DNA of 7,095 nucleotides from Planctomycetaceae bacterium (GCA_005789975.1 SXWC01000042.1:1-7095), one strand, 5' to 3'; shown: positions 1-6,720, counted from the stretch's first letter. The notes: a model not told the origin generated them from the sequence alone. Made by a program: numbers and translations.

Positions 1-61
1 GCAGCCGGTAGGCCCGCTGGCAGATCGCGACCCGCCGCTCAACGTCGGTCGCCTGCCCCTC
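1..61 (-). pseudogene. metH: Continuation of metH beyond the in-frame stop (runs off the left edge)
   Basis: Reading the minus strand in the same frame past the TAG at 62-64 gives EGQATDVERRVAICQRAYRL. This matches the conserved MetH segment that follows MAFD, which in E. coli, from memory, reads E-Q-G-Q-A then ...ICRRAYKIL. Alignment needs no gap if the TAG takes the place of the conserved glutamate, so one base (C to A on the plus strand at 64, GAG to TAG in the gene) explains the break. The rest of the gene should lie to the left of this window. It can be treated as the second half of one broken gene or as one intact gene with a sequencing error. Confidence 0.8.
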
Positions 62-1534
62 CTAGTCGAAAGCCATCACCAACACCGCCGCCCCATGGCT
101 GCGGACGATGCGGGCCTGCTCGAGGAATTTCTCCTCCCCCTCCTTGAGGCTGATCGAGTTGACGATCCCCTTCCCCTGCACGCACTTCAGCCCCGCCTCG
201 AGCACCTCGAACCGCGAGGAGTCGATCATGATCGGAACCTTCGATATCTCCGGTTCGCTCGAGAGCAGCGTGAGGAACTTCGTCATCACCTTGACGCCGT
301 CGAGCATTCCCTCATCGACGTTGATGTCTATGATGTTGGCGCCGTTCTCGACCTGCTGGCGGGCGACGCTCAGCGCCTCCTCGTATCGCTCCTCCTTGAT
401 GAGCCGCGCAAAGGCCCGCGATCCGGTCACGTTGGTCCGCTCGCCGACGATGGTGAAACTGCTTTCCGGACGCAGTTCGAGCATCTCGAGCCCCGAGTAC
501 CGCGACCGCCGGGGCGGATCCGCCGGCCGCCGCGGCGGGTAGTTCCGCATCACGTCGGCAATCGCCTTGATGTGGGCCGGCGTGCTGCCGCAACATCCGC
601 CGACGATGTTGAGCCAGCCCGACTGGGCGAACTCCTCGAGCACGCCCGCCATCATTTCGGGCGTTTCATCGAAGCCGCCGAGGGCGTTGGGGAGGCCCGC
701 GTTGGGATAGCAGCTCACCAGCCGCGGGGTGATCCGCGACAGGTCGGCCACGTGGGTCCGCAGCTTCTCGGGCCCGAGGGCGCAGTTGATGCCGGCGCTC
801 AGGAGATCGATGTGGGAGATGCTCGTCCAGCAGGCCTCCACCGTCTGAGCGGAGAGCGTGCGGCCCCCGTCGAAGATCGTGAACGACGCCATCACCGGGA
901 GTTTCCGGCCAAGATCGGAGAACACCTGCTCGATGGCATGGAGGCAGCTCTTGAGCACCAGCGTGTCGAAGGCCGTCTCGGCCAGGAGGATGTCGACGCC
1001 CCCTTCGATGAGGGCCTCGATCTGCTCCCGGTACGCCGCCACCATTTCGTCGAAGGTCACGTCACGGTGGCCCGGATCGGCCACGTTGCCGGCGATCGAG
1101 AGCTGCTTGTTGGTGGGGCCGATCGACCCGGCCACGAACCGGGGCTTGTCGGGCGTCTTCGCCGTGGCCGCATCGGCAGCCTCGCGGGCGAGCCGGGCGG
1201 CGACAAGATTCATCTCCCGCGTGTAGGACTGGAGGCCGAAATCAGCCAGGGCCATGCTCGTGGCCCCGAAGGTGTTGGTCTCGACGATGTCGGACCCGGC
1301 CTCGAGGTAGGCGGCGTGGATGCCCCGGATCGCGTCTCCCTGCGTGAGCGTGAGGGCGTCGATGCAGTTCTTGAGATCGCGGTGATGCCCGGCAAACCGC
1401 TCGCCGCGAAAACCCTGCTCGTCGAGGGCGAGGGCGTGCACCATGGTGCCCATGGCGCCGTCGAGGATCGCGATCCGGCCGGCGAGAACTGATTGGAGAA
1501 GGTCGGAACGACTGGTCGGAGAGGTGGTCGACAT
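62..1534 (-). CDS. metH: Methionine synthase, cobalamin-dependent (5' part, ended by an in-frame TAG)
   Basis: Cytoplasmic MetH methylates homocysteine using methyl-tetrahydrofolate and cobalamin. The readable part is 490 aa from the ATG at 1534, chosen because the frame upstream has no family similarity. Residues about 10-330 form the homocysteine-binding barrel: DGAMGT near 25-30, ETNTFGAT near 85-92, GSIGPT near 137, and the zinc-binding cysteines C251 (GINCALGP) and C314/C315 (GGCCGSTP). From about 355 the pterin/folate barrel begins: [10 protein letters not shown] near 363, then DINVDEGM and MIDSS. It stops at codon 491, partway through that barrel, so the end of the folate domain and the cobalamin-binding and reactivation domains would be missing. 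Full MetH is about 1,200 aa. The frame resumes as MetH directly beyond the stop, so this is a nonsense-interrupted gene, not a short homocysteine methyltransferase. Family identity is near certain; whether the stop is real is not. No clear Shine-Dalgarno precedes the start. Confidence 0.9.
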   Translation of the reverse strand: MSTTSPTSRSDLLQSVLAGRIAILDGAMGTMVHALALDEQGFRGERFAGHHRDLKNCIDALTLTQGDAIRGIHAAYLEAGSDIVETNTFGATSMALADFGLQSYTREMNLVAARLAREAADAATAKTPDKPRFVAGSIGPTNKQLSIAGNVADPGHRDVTFDEMVAAYREQIEALIEGGVDILLAETAFDTLVLKSCLHAIEQVFSDLGRKLPVMASFTIFDGGRTLSAQTVEACWTSISHIDLLSAGINCALGPEKLRTHVADLSRITPRLVSCYPNAGLPNALGGFDETPEMMAGVLEEFAQSGWLNIVGGCCGSTPAHIKAIADVMRNYPPRRPADPPRRSRYSGLEMLELRPESSFTIVGERTNVTGSRAFARLIKEERYEEALSVARQQVENGANIIDINVDEGMLDGVKVMTKFLTLLSSEPEISKVPIMIDSSRFEVLEAGLKCVQGKGIVNSISLKEGEEKFLEQARIVRSHGAAVLVMAFD

Positions 1535-1598
1535 CGACGGTCCACAAGGCTGGAAAAAGGCGCGAATGGCGGAAAATGGCCCGGTTTGGCCCAACCCG

Positions 1599-1604
1599 AT
1601 CATA
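1599..1604 (-). promoter_or_regulatory. Possible -10 box for metH
   Basis: On the minus strand this hexamer reads TATGAT, five of six matches to the sigma-70 -10 consensus, in otherwise very GC-rich DNA. Transcription would begin near 1591 and leave a leader of about 57 nt before the metH start. I see no good -35 box at 16-18 bp. I looked for a SAH, SAM or cobalamin riboswitch in 1535-1752, as metH genes often have one, and could not recognise any. Confidence 0.25.
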
Positions 1605-1691
1605 GGCGACTCGGTGGTCGGGGCATACTGCGACGGTTCTATCGCGCGATTGGCGGGCGGGGAGGGGCGCGGATGGGAAGAGGGCATCCCC

Positions 1692-1711
1692 CTTGGAGCG
1701 TGCCGCTCAAG
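1692..1711. repeat. Short inverted repeat in the metH/ATPase-operon divergent region
   Basis: CTTGGAGCG, then TGC, then CGCTCAAG: a perfect 5-bp inner dyad (GAGCG/CGCTC), with three more pairs after a one-base bulge. It lies 41 bp upstream of the operon's first chosen start (1753), between two divergent genes, and could be an operator or a small hairpin. Its function is unknown. The rest of 1535-1752 shows only an imperfect 14-bp dyad at 1583-1596. Confidence 0.3.
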
Positions 1712-1752
1712 CCCGTGCGGCGTCGCCGACGATGGAGGACAAGGGGGGGACG

Positions 1753-2055
1753 ATGCAGGTTATCGCACGCATTCCAGATATCGGGACGTTTCAGGCCGAG
1801 CCCGGCGTCCCGGACGCGCTCCCCGCCACGGCCGTGGTGCCGGTGGCCGCTCCCCCCGGCGGGCCCAAGGCTTCGCGGCCCCGCTCTTCCCGTTCACGCT
1901 TTCCCATGGGTTCGGTCATGGCATTGGCAATCGTGGCGATGGTGGCCTGGATGCTCGCGTCCTGGAACGACGGTCGACGGGCAGAACGTGGCCGCGTCGA
2001 ACGGCTCGCTCGAATGCGGTCCGCACCGATCACGACGGACACCCTCCAGCGATGA
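1753..2055 (+). CDS. Small single-pass membrane protein, first gene of ATPase operon
   Basis: I do not recognise this 100-aa protein. Residues 1-50 are Pro/Ala-rich and probably disordered, ending in a basic stretch ([10 protein letters not shown], 41-50). One hydrophobic segment follows (about 51-71, MGSVMALAIVAMVAWMLASW), then a short Arg-rich tail. Basic residues flank both sides of the helix, so orientation is unclear. There is no signal-peptidase site or lipobox. The ATG at 1753 follows a run of seven G (1743-1749) that may serve as a poor Shine-Dalgarno. ATG 1732 is in the same frame and would add seven residues, but has no ribosome site. The stop overlaps the next gene's start (ATGA), so it is almost surely co-translated with the two P-loop proteins. 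An inferred role is a membrane anchor for them. Reality as a gene is supported mainly by this overlap and the clear helix. Confidence 0.7.
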   Translation: MQVIARIPDIGTFQAEPGVPDALPATAVVPVAAPPGGPKASRPRSSRSRFPMGSVMALAIVAMVAWMLASWNDGRRAERGRVERLARMRSAPITTDTLQR

Positions 2056-2672
2056 CCCTCGATCTCCTCGACCAGGCGTTCATCGAGCGGTGGCAGTCGG
2101 CCACCCCCGTGGCCGACCCGAGCAGGCAAGCTCCGGTGAGCCGGTCGGCACCGACACCCGAGCCACCGCCGATCCCCGGACGGGGATTCGAAGCGGCGTC
2201 TTGCGACCTCGTCGACCGGCTGCTCCGGGCGGCCGGGCCGGAGTGGTCGGCCCTGGCCGACGCGATCGAGTCGGCACGCCGCCGCGGCCGCCGTGCGATC
2301 GCGATCGCCTCCTGCGAGCCCGGCTCGGGTTGCACGACGATCGTCTCGGCGCTCTCCCGCACACTGCACGACCGGGGGCATGAGACGGTCGCCTGCGAGG
2401 CCTCCGACATCCACGCCACCGGCCCCACCCACGACAAGAAAATCGTGCTGGTCGATGCGGGCGTCTGGTTTCCGCCGGGCAGGATTCACCGCCATCGGCT
2501 CCTGGTCGCAACCGCGGGGTGCGACGCCGCGATCCTGGTCCGCAGGGGCAATCGCCCGGCCCCGGCCGCGTGGGCTGTCACTCTCGAGGCCCTCGGCATC
2601 GAACCGCTCGGCGAGGTGGTGTCGTTCGCGCCTCCGGTGGGCGGCATGGGCGATCCGGGAGCGACGCCATGA
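2052..2672 (+). CDS. CpsD/ParA-like P-loop protein with degenerate Walker A
   Basis: 206 aa. Residues 1-50 are Pro-rich and probably unstructured. From about 52 the protein resembles the bacterial tyrosine kinase / MinD-ParA fold used in capsule and exopolysaccharide assembly: a helix (CDLVDRLLRA), then RRAIAIASCEPGSGCTT (80-96) at the P-loop position, IVLVDAG (131-137) like Walker B, GCDAAILVRRGN (156-167) like the CpsD strand that usually reads DGVLLVVRAG, and LGIEPLGEVV (181-190) like the closing strand. The Walker A lysine is Cys94, and the Walker A' motif (usually DADLRRP) is absent, with CEASDI in its place. There is no Tyr-rich C-terminal tail, so it is probably not an active kinase. 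It starts by ATGA overlap with the upstream gene and ends by ATGA overlap with the downstream ATPase. Fold assignment is from motif order and is moderate in confidence; function is unknown. Confidence 0.75.
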   Translation: MTLDLLDQAFIERWQSATPVADPSRQAPVSRSAPTPEPPPIPGRGFEAASCDLVDRLLRAAGPEWSALADAIESARRRGRRAIAIASCEPGSGCTTIVSALSRTLHDRGHETVACEASDIHATGPTHDKKIVLVDAGVWFPPGRIHRHRLLVATAGCDAAILVRRGNRPAPAAWAVTLEALGIEPLGEVVSFAPPVGGMGDPGATP

Positions 2673-3340
2673 GGGAATCGATGGGCGAATCGCCTTCCGT
2701 CCCCACGCTCACCCCCACGCAACACGCCGCGCTCGCCAAGATCGCCTGCGGCATTTCCCGCCCGGGGGGCGTCTCGCTGCTCTGCGGTCCGCGGGGCGTC
2801 GGCAAGACCACCGTGCTCGCCCAGCTGGCATCCGCCCGTCAGCTGCACTCGCTGTCGGTGGAGATTCGCGACTTTGCGGCATGGCTCGGCATGGCCGAAT
2901 CCGGCTGTCCTGACTTTCCCGACGTGGTGGCCGCCGACGACGCCCACCTCGCCACCGATGGCGGCATCGCCATGCTCCTCGCCTCCTGCCGCAAGCGACA
3001 GCCCACGGCAAGGGTCGTGCTGGCCGGCGAGGGACGGCTGCTCACGCTGGTTTCCCGCGACAGCCGCGTCGAACAGGCGATCCATCTCCGCGCGAGCCTC
3101 CGCCCCTGCACGCTCGTCGAGTCGGTAGGCATCCTCGCCGCCACGCTGGGCACCACGGCGACGGATCAATCGGTGCATGCCGCCGTCGCCACCAGTCACG
3201 AGATCGCCGCCGGCATCCCCGCGGCCATGCTCCGGCTTGCGGAACTTGCCGTCGTGGTCGCGGCGTCGAAGCCGGATGGGACCATCACTCCGGCCGACAT
3301 CGAGACGATCCACCGCCGGCTCTCCCCTCAGGCCGCCTGA
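2669..3340 (+). CDS. ExeA/GspA-type AAA ATPase, compact
   Basis: 223 aa. TPTQHAALAKI then ISRPGGVSLLCG leads into a canonical Walker A, GPRGVGKTT (40-48). Walker B is VVAADDAH (86-93), the family's DEAH-type motif. ARVVLAGEGRLLTLV (114-128) matches the ExeA segment usually read as LVGQPEL. HEIAAGIPAAMLRLAELAVVVAA (177-199) matches the C-terminal ExeA signature, GGIPRRIN followed by a helix. ExeA/GspA proteins are inner-membrane-associated ATPases tied to secretin assembly, and relatives sit in exopolysaccharide/exosortase clusters. This copy is short: it lacks the usual N-terminal FxxxPDPxFxY segment, the Walker A to B spacing is only about 40 residues, and there is no membrane helix or peptidoglycan-binding domain. 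GGGAG at 2657-2661 with 7-nt spacing supports ATG 2669, which overlaps the previous stop. I infer it is the active ATPase partner of the degenerate protein upstream. Confidence 0.85.
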   Translation: MRESMGESPSVPTLTPTQHAALAKIACGISRPGGVSLLCGPRGVGKTTVLAQLASARQLHSLSVEIRDFAAWLGMAESGCPDFPDVVAADDAHLATDGGIAMLLASCRKRQPTARVVLAGEGRLLTLVSRDSRVEQAIHLRASLRPCTLVESVGILAATLGTTATDQSVHAAVATSHEIAAGIPAAMLRLAELAVVVAASKPDGTITPADIETIHRRLSPQAA

Positions 3341-3346
3341 CCGACA

Positions 3347-3372
3347 CGGTGGGCGAACGCCCCCGGCCACCG
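3347..3372. terminator. Terminator-like hairpin between convergent genes
   Basis: CGGTGGGC, loop GAAC, then GCCC, a 6-nt bulge and ACCG: eight GC-rich pairs broken by an internal bulge. It sits in the 48-bp gap between the convergent ExeA-type ATPase and the ThiO-like gene, where a two-way terminator is expected. Neither strand has a T-run after it, so it is not a standard intrinsic terminator. Confidence 0.35.
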
Positions 3373-3388
3373 GCAACGCCTGAAAGGT

Positions 3389-4579
3389 CTAGCTGAGGCC
3401 TGCGGCGGCGCGGGCGAGCATCACGGGAACCGAGTCCTCGCCGGGAGGACCTTGCCGGCGGTCCGGAGCGAATGGTGCCGGATCGACCTCGGGAGTGCGG
3501 CCCTGGATGAGATCGGCGACCATCACGGCCGTGCCGGTCGATTGGTGGAGTCCCGCCCGAAAATGCCCCGCTGCGACGAAGGCGTTGGCGAGGGCCGGCA
3601 GGCGGCCGATGAACGGCAGGCCGTCGGGCGAACCGGGCCGCAGCCCGGCCCATGATTTTTCGGGCGGCACGTCGGCGATGTCGCCGAGAAGGTCGATCGC
3701 CACGCGTTGCAACCGCTGGATCGCCGCGGCGGTCGGCACCGGCGCGTAGCCCACGTCCTCGAGCGTGGAACCGACGAGCAGGTGACCGTCCTCACGGGGC
3801 ACGAGGTAGTCGAGGCCGAGGTTCACGATCCGCTTGAACGGCTGTTGCGGCAGCCGCAGGAGCACGATCTGCCCGCGGATCGGCCGCGTGTCGAGCGCCA
3901 GCCCCACGACCTCCGCGAGCCGGCCGGACCAGGCGCCCGCGGCAACCACATACACCGCCGCTTCGACCCGCTCCGACACGCCCTGCACCTCGGCAACGAC
4001 CCCCGTGATTCGTCCGCGGTCCACCGTGATCGTCGAGACATCGGCCCCCCGGGTGAGCACGACGCCGCGATTCACGCACGACTGCTCGAGCGCACGCAAC
4101 TGACGAGGCGGGCGAAACTGATGCTCATCGGCGAGGAGCAGGCCGCCGCGCACCGCGCCCCTTGCAACCACCCCGGCCATGGCCGGCTCTGCGGCAGCGA
4201 GCGCAGCGGCGTCGAGCACCTCGCAACTCGCCCCCCTGGCGAGCCAGCTCCCGGCCTCCGTTCGCAGCCGCTCCAGGGCGGCGGCGTCGGCCGCGAGGTG
4301 CAGTCCGCCGCAGCGTCGCAGGCCGTTGTCGATCCCGGTCTCGTCGAGAAGTTCCCCGGCCCACGCATGATGGAGCCGGTCGCTCCAGGCGGTGAGGGCC
4401 GCGGCGGGCGACATGCCGGCCCCCGACGGGGCCGGGGGGAAAATGCCGACCGCCGCCCAGGAGGCGATCCCCTCCCGCGTGTCCCGCGAGAGCACGCGGA
4501 CGGAGATGCCGCGGCCGGCGAGTTCCCGGGCGATCGAGAGCCCGATGATGCCCCCGCCGATGATGCAGCAATCGGTCAT
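3389..4579 (-). CDS. thiO: Glycine oxidase / D-amino-acid oxidase family FAD protein (ThiO-like)
   Basis: 396 aa. An FAD-dependent amine oxidase that would convert glycine or another small amino acid to imine and peroxide; in thiamine synthesis ThiO makes the iminoacetate for the thiazole ring. The N-terminus has the Rossmann FAD motif CIIGGGIIGLSIA (5-17). SWAAVGIFPP (40-49) fits the second FAD contact. VVAAGAWSG (211-219), SWAGLRPGSPDGLPFIG (309-325) and GHFRAG (338-343) are family signatures; R314 and R341 align with the Bacillus ThiO arginines that bind substrate and shape the active site. The usual LLAP after GHFRNG is changed to LHQSTG. ATG 4579 is chosen because the FAD strand follows at once. 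It starts 10 bp after the DUF3500 gene's stop with no Shine-Dalgarno, suggesting translational coupling. It ends with TAG, so TAG does terminate here. No thiamine gene is nearby; the exact substrate is uncertain. Confidence 0.85.
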   Translation of the reverse strand: MTDCCIIGGGIIGLSIARELAGRGISVRVLSRDTREGIASWAAVGIFPPAPSGAGMSPAAALTAWSDRLHHAWAGELLDETGIDNGLRRCGGLHLAADAAALERLRTEAGSWLARGASCEVLDAAALAAAEPAMAGVVARGAVRGGLLLADEHQFRPPRQLRALEQSCVNRGVVLTRGADVSTITVDRGRITGVVAEVQGVSERVEAAVYVVAAGAWSGRLAEVVGLALDTRPIRGQIVLLRLPQQPFKRIVNLGLDYLVPREDGHLLVGSTLEDVGYAPVPTAAAIQRLQRVAIDLLGDIADVPPEKSWAGLRPGSPDGLPFIGRLPALANAFVAAGHFRAGLHQSTGTAVMVADLIQGRTPEVDPAPFAPDRRQGPPGEDSVPVMLARAAAGLS

Positions 4580-4589
4580 GAACGGGTCA

Positions 4590-5603
4590 TCAGGCGTTGG
4601 TCGGGATATCGGGGGTGTCGGCGATGTTGACCCACACATGCACGTGCGGCGCGCCGCGGAAGTGCCAGACGAAGGCCGGCCCCTCGAGCCGCCAATCGTC
4701 CCACACGCCATCGTCGCCGATGTCGTTCTCGCGGTAGAAGGCGAGGCGGCAGCGTTCGAGCCCTCCCTGCTTCGACAGGCAGCCTCGGACCTCGTCGCGA
4801 TCGACGGTGCGATAGGGCTCCAGCAAAACACCCAGCACCCGCTCGAGCTCGCCGCGCTGATCGGCCGAGAGTTCGGAAACCGGGATGCCCGCGGGCTCCT
4901 CTCCCCTGCCCCGAAACGCGATCGCATTTTCAGCGGGCGGCCTGGCGACGAGCGCCTGCTCCCGCTGCTTGCCGTCGAGCATCGTGCAGACGGCATTGGC
5001 CGCCAGGGCCTGGGGCCAGAAGACGTTGCCGGGGTGGTCCTTCTCCTCGTTGAAGCTGCCGGCATCGTGGCCGTAGAAAATCGGGCCGCCGAAGGCGACG
5101 TGCCCGGCCGAGTCGCCGTCGCACCGCAACGTCATGTGGCGGCCGGTCAGCAGAAACTGGAACTTTCCGCTGCCCGGTTCGCCGAGAAGGGCGATCGACT
5201 GGCCGTGACCGAAGCCGCCGGTGTCGTCCTCGAGTTGCCTGTCGAACCGGGCGTGCCAATCCGGCTCGATGAGCTGCTCGAAGATCTCACGGACGAGCTG
5301 CCGCTGGTCGTTCGTGAAGAAGTCGCTCGCGACGGCGGGCTTGGTGGCGTTCCAGTTGTTGCCGACGCGGGTCCGCAGCAGCCCGAACTTCGGGTGCAGA
5401 TGGTCCCACGGGAAGCAGACCTGCTCCCGCTGGGCGGGAGTGAGCGAGGCATGCAGCCGGGCGGAGAGCGACTCCGCGGTCACGGCGGCCGGCCCCTGCA
5501 TCATGGCCGGAGAACGGCGTCCTGCGGTCACGATCGCACCTGCGGTGGCCGCCGCCGTCGCCAGCAGCCGACGACGGGAAATCCGGGAGTCTTGGCCAGG
5601 CAT
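4590..5603 (-). CDS. Tat-exported DUF3500 protein
   Basis: 337 aa, function unknown. A twin-arginine signal opens the protein: SRRRLLATA (9-17), a hydrophobic Ala-rich core to about 27, then a likely cleavage region before about 35. Export as a folded, possibly cofactor-bearing protein is inferred. The body fits DUF3500: [19 protein letters not shown] (141-159), [15 protein letters not shown] (168-182), several conserved histidines (H156, H180, H190), and C-terminal [16 protein letters not shown] (311-326), another His-rich segment that could bind metal. GEPGSGKF is not a P-loop, because Phe follows the lysine and the family shares this segment. A strong AGGAGG (5610-5615) sits 6 nt before the ATG, the best ribosome site in the window. 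The gene lies 70 bp after mutM and 10 bp before the ThiO-like gene, so at least the latter is probably co-transcribed. Confidence 0.85.
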   Translation of the reverse strand: MPGQDSRISRRRLLATAAATAGAIVTAGRRSPAMMQGPAAVTAESLSARLHASLTPAQREQVCFPWDHLHPKFGLLRTRVGNNWNATKPAVASDFFTNDQRQLVREIFEQLIEPDWHARFDRQLEDDTGGFGHGQSIALLGEPGSGKFQFLLTGRHMTLRCDGDSAGHVAFGGPIFYGHDAGSFNEEKDHPGNVFWPQALAANAVCTMLDGKQREQALVARPPAENAIAFRGRGEEPAGIPVSELSADQRGELERVLGVLLEPYRTVDRDEVRGCLSKQGGLERCRLAFYRENDIGDDGVWDDWRLEGPAFVWHFRGAPHVHVWVNIADTPDIPTNA

Positions 5604-5609
5604 CGGGAG

Positions 5610-5615
5610 CCTCCT
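5610..5615 (-). promoter_or_regulatory. Strong Shine-Dalgarno of the DUF3500 gene
   Basis: The minus strand reads AGGAGG, then CTCCCG, then ATG at 5603. Spacing is 6 nt. This fixes the start that gives a complete Tat signal, and contrasts with the absent or weak sites of metH, thiO and mutM. Confidence 0.75.
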
Positions 5616-5622
5616 GGGCGGG

Positions 5623-5649
5623 TCGGGTCAGGCGGATCGGGTCAGGCGG
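5623..5649. repeat. Two-copy 14-bp tandem repeat
   Basis: TCGGGTCAGGCGG occurs at 5623-5635 and again at 5637-5649 with one base between, a period of 14 bp. It lies in the 70-bp gap between mutM and the DUF3500 gene. It may be simple slippage, or paired binding sites. No function is known. Confidence 0.6.
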
Positions 5650-5673
5650 GTGCCGGACCGCACTCCTTGCAGA

Positions 5674-6603
5674 CTACGTCTTCCGGCGCCGCGATGCCAA
5701 ACCCCGCCGCGGGGCTCCTGCCGCGCCGCGGGCCGGCAGCCGCTGGCATCCTGGACAATAGAACGTGGCCCGCTGCGTTTGCACGATGCGGAGAATGGCC
5801 GCGCCGCAGGTGGTGCACGCGGCGTCTTCGCGGCCGTACACCCGGTGGAGTCGCTGGAATCGACCGACGCGATTGTCGGCCGTGCGATAGGTCTCGTCGC
5901 CGATCGACGATCCCTCGTGCGCGACCGCTTCGGCGAGCAGGGCACGGGTGACGTCGGCGATCCGCTCCCAGGCATCGGGCGGGAGCCGGTGGCACGGCGA
6001 CCGGGGATCGATCCCGCAGCGAAACAGAATCTCGGCGGCATAGATGTTGCCGATGCCGGCGACGGCACGCTGGTCGAGGAGCGCCACCTTCACCGCCCGG
6101 CGGGATGGCCCCAAGCGACCCGCGAGATCGGCGCCGCTCACGACGAGTCCATCCGGGCCGTGCTTGTGCGGCCCGCAGGCTGCTTCGAGGCCGCGGTCGT
6201 CGAGGAGCCGGATGGTTCCCAGCCCGCGGCGATCCCAGAAGAGCAGCCGCCGAGGCTGGCCGCCCCGGCCCCCCCCGGTGAAGTCCACCACCATCCTCAC
6301 GTGTTCCTCGGTCGGCGGATCGACGACGAGCAGCAGGCCCGTCATCCGCGGCTCGACCGCGAGCCAGAGCCGCCCACGGCGGCCCGCGGCCCCGTCCGGG
6401 GAGAGTTCGAACACGATCCGCTTCCCGCGACGCTGGACGGCGGCGATCTTGTGGCCCACGATCCGTTTCCCGAGCGTGGCGGCCGGGGGCTCGATCGACA
6501 GCGGCCGGACGCGGCTGCGGGGAAACTCGACCGCCGCGATCCTCCGACCGGCCACGCCGGCGAGTCCCCGGCGCATCGTCTCGACTTCAGGCAGTTCGGG
6601 CAT
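5674..6603 (-). CDS. mutM: Formamidopyrimidine-DNA glycosylase (Fpg)
   Basis: 309 aa, bifunctional base-excision repair enzyme that removes 8-oxoguanine and formamidopyrimidines and nicks the abasic site. The N-terminus MPELPEVET gives the catalytic Pro2 and Glu3, which fixes the start at 6603. K61 ([10 protein letters not shown]) matches the conserved catalytic-site lysine. M87 (RMTG) and RRGLG (125-129) fit the void-filling loop, with Leu where E. coli has Phe. [13 protein letters not shown] (182-194) contains N186, which contacts the DNA phosphate. The C-terminal zinc finger has C263, C266, C283 and C286 with R278 in QRATFYC. It is longer than the roughly 270-aa family norm because of Gly/Arg-rich insertions near 70-78 and 110-118 and a basic tail after the finger (287-309). 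It is divergent from trpB with 117 bp between them. No clear Shine-Dalgarno. The stop codon is TAG. Confidence 0.95.
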   Translation of the reverse strand: MPELPEVETMRRGLAGVAGRRIAAVEFPRSRVRPLSIEPPAATLGKRIVGHKIAAVQRRGKRIVFELSPDGAAGRRGRLWLAVEPRMTGLLLVVDPPTEEHVRMVVDFTGGGRGGQPRRLLFWDRRGLGTIRLLDDRGLEAACGPHKHGPDGLVVSGADLAGRLGPSRRAVKVALLDQRAVAGIGNIYAAEILFRCGIDPRSPCHRLPPDAWERIADVTRALLAEAVAHEGSSIGDETYRTADNRVGRFQRLHRVYGREDAACTTCGAAILRIVQTQRATFYCPGCQRLPARGAAGAPRRGLASRRRKT

Positions 6604-6652
6604 CGCTCGTGCGGATGGAGGCGGCTCGGATGGTGGCGAGGCCGGGGCAGGC

Positions 6653-6658
6653 TACAAT
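6653..6658 (+). promoter_or_regulatory. Probable -10 box for trpB
   Basis: TACAAT, five of six matches to TATAAT, in very GC-rich DNA. It stands 62 bp before the trpB start. No clear -35 hexamer is visible at 16-18 bp upstream. A start near 6665 would give a leader of about 56 nt that begins with the stem-loop at 6664-6690. Confidence 0.4.
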
Positions 6659-6663
6659 CGGGC

Positions 6664-6690
6664 GAGTCCGTGGACAAACCGCCACGACTC
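6664..6690 (+). promoter_or_regulatory. Stem-loop in the trpB leader
   Basis: GAGT-C-CGTGG pairs with CCACG-ACTC: nine pairs with one bulged C (6668) and an 8-nt loop (6674-6681). It lies at the expected 5' end of the trpB transcript. There is no Trp-codon-rich leader peptide and no T-run, so classic attenuation is unlikely. It could stabilise the RNA or bind a regulator. As a DNA dyad it could also act on the divergent mutM promoter. Confidence 0.4.
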
Positions 6691-6702
6691 CGTGCCGCGA
6701 TC

Positions 6703-6714
6703 GTTCCGAGGAAC
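6703..6714 (+). promoter_or_regulatory. Small palindrome containing the trpB Shine-Dalgarno
   Basis: GTTCCGAGGAAC is a perfect palindromic dyad: GTTC, loop CGAG, GAAC. The AGGA ribosome site (6709-6712, 8 nt before the ATG) is partly in the loop and partly in the 3' arm. The stem is short, so any masking of the ribosome site would be modest. Confidence 0.4.
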
Positions 6715-6720
6715 CCTCCC

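Noticed and set aside
62..64. Genome-wide recoding of TAG as an amino acid
   Set aside because: The ThiO-like gene (3389-3391) and mutM (5674-5676) both end with TAG at natural C-termini, so TAG is used as a stop here.
95..1492. 465-aa open frame on the plus strand opposite metH
   Set aside because: It is antisense to a clearly recognised MetH, has no recognisable domain, and long antisense frames are expected in such GC-rich DNA.
1535..1752. SAH, SAM or cobalamin riboswitch upstream of metH
   Set aside because: I searched by eye for the conserved cores on the minus strand and found none; only short dyads are present.
3707..4630. 307-aa plus-strand frame opposite the ThiO-like gene
   Set aside because: A shadow of the FAD oxidase; His/Arg/Gly-rich, with no domain.
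5154..5183. GEPGSGKF in the DUF3500 protein as an ATP-binding P-loop
   Set aside because: Phe follows the lysine instead of Ser/Thr, no Walker B is present, and the segment belongs to the DUF3500 family pattern in an exported protein.
4392..5951. 519-aa plus-strand frame across the DUF3500 gene and parts of its neighbours
   Set aside because: It runs antisense over three recognised genes and their spacer, with low-complexity composition and no family signature.
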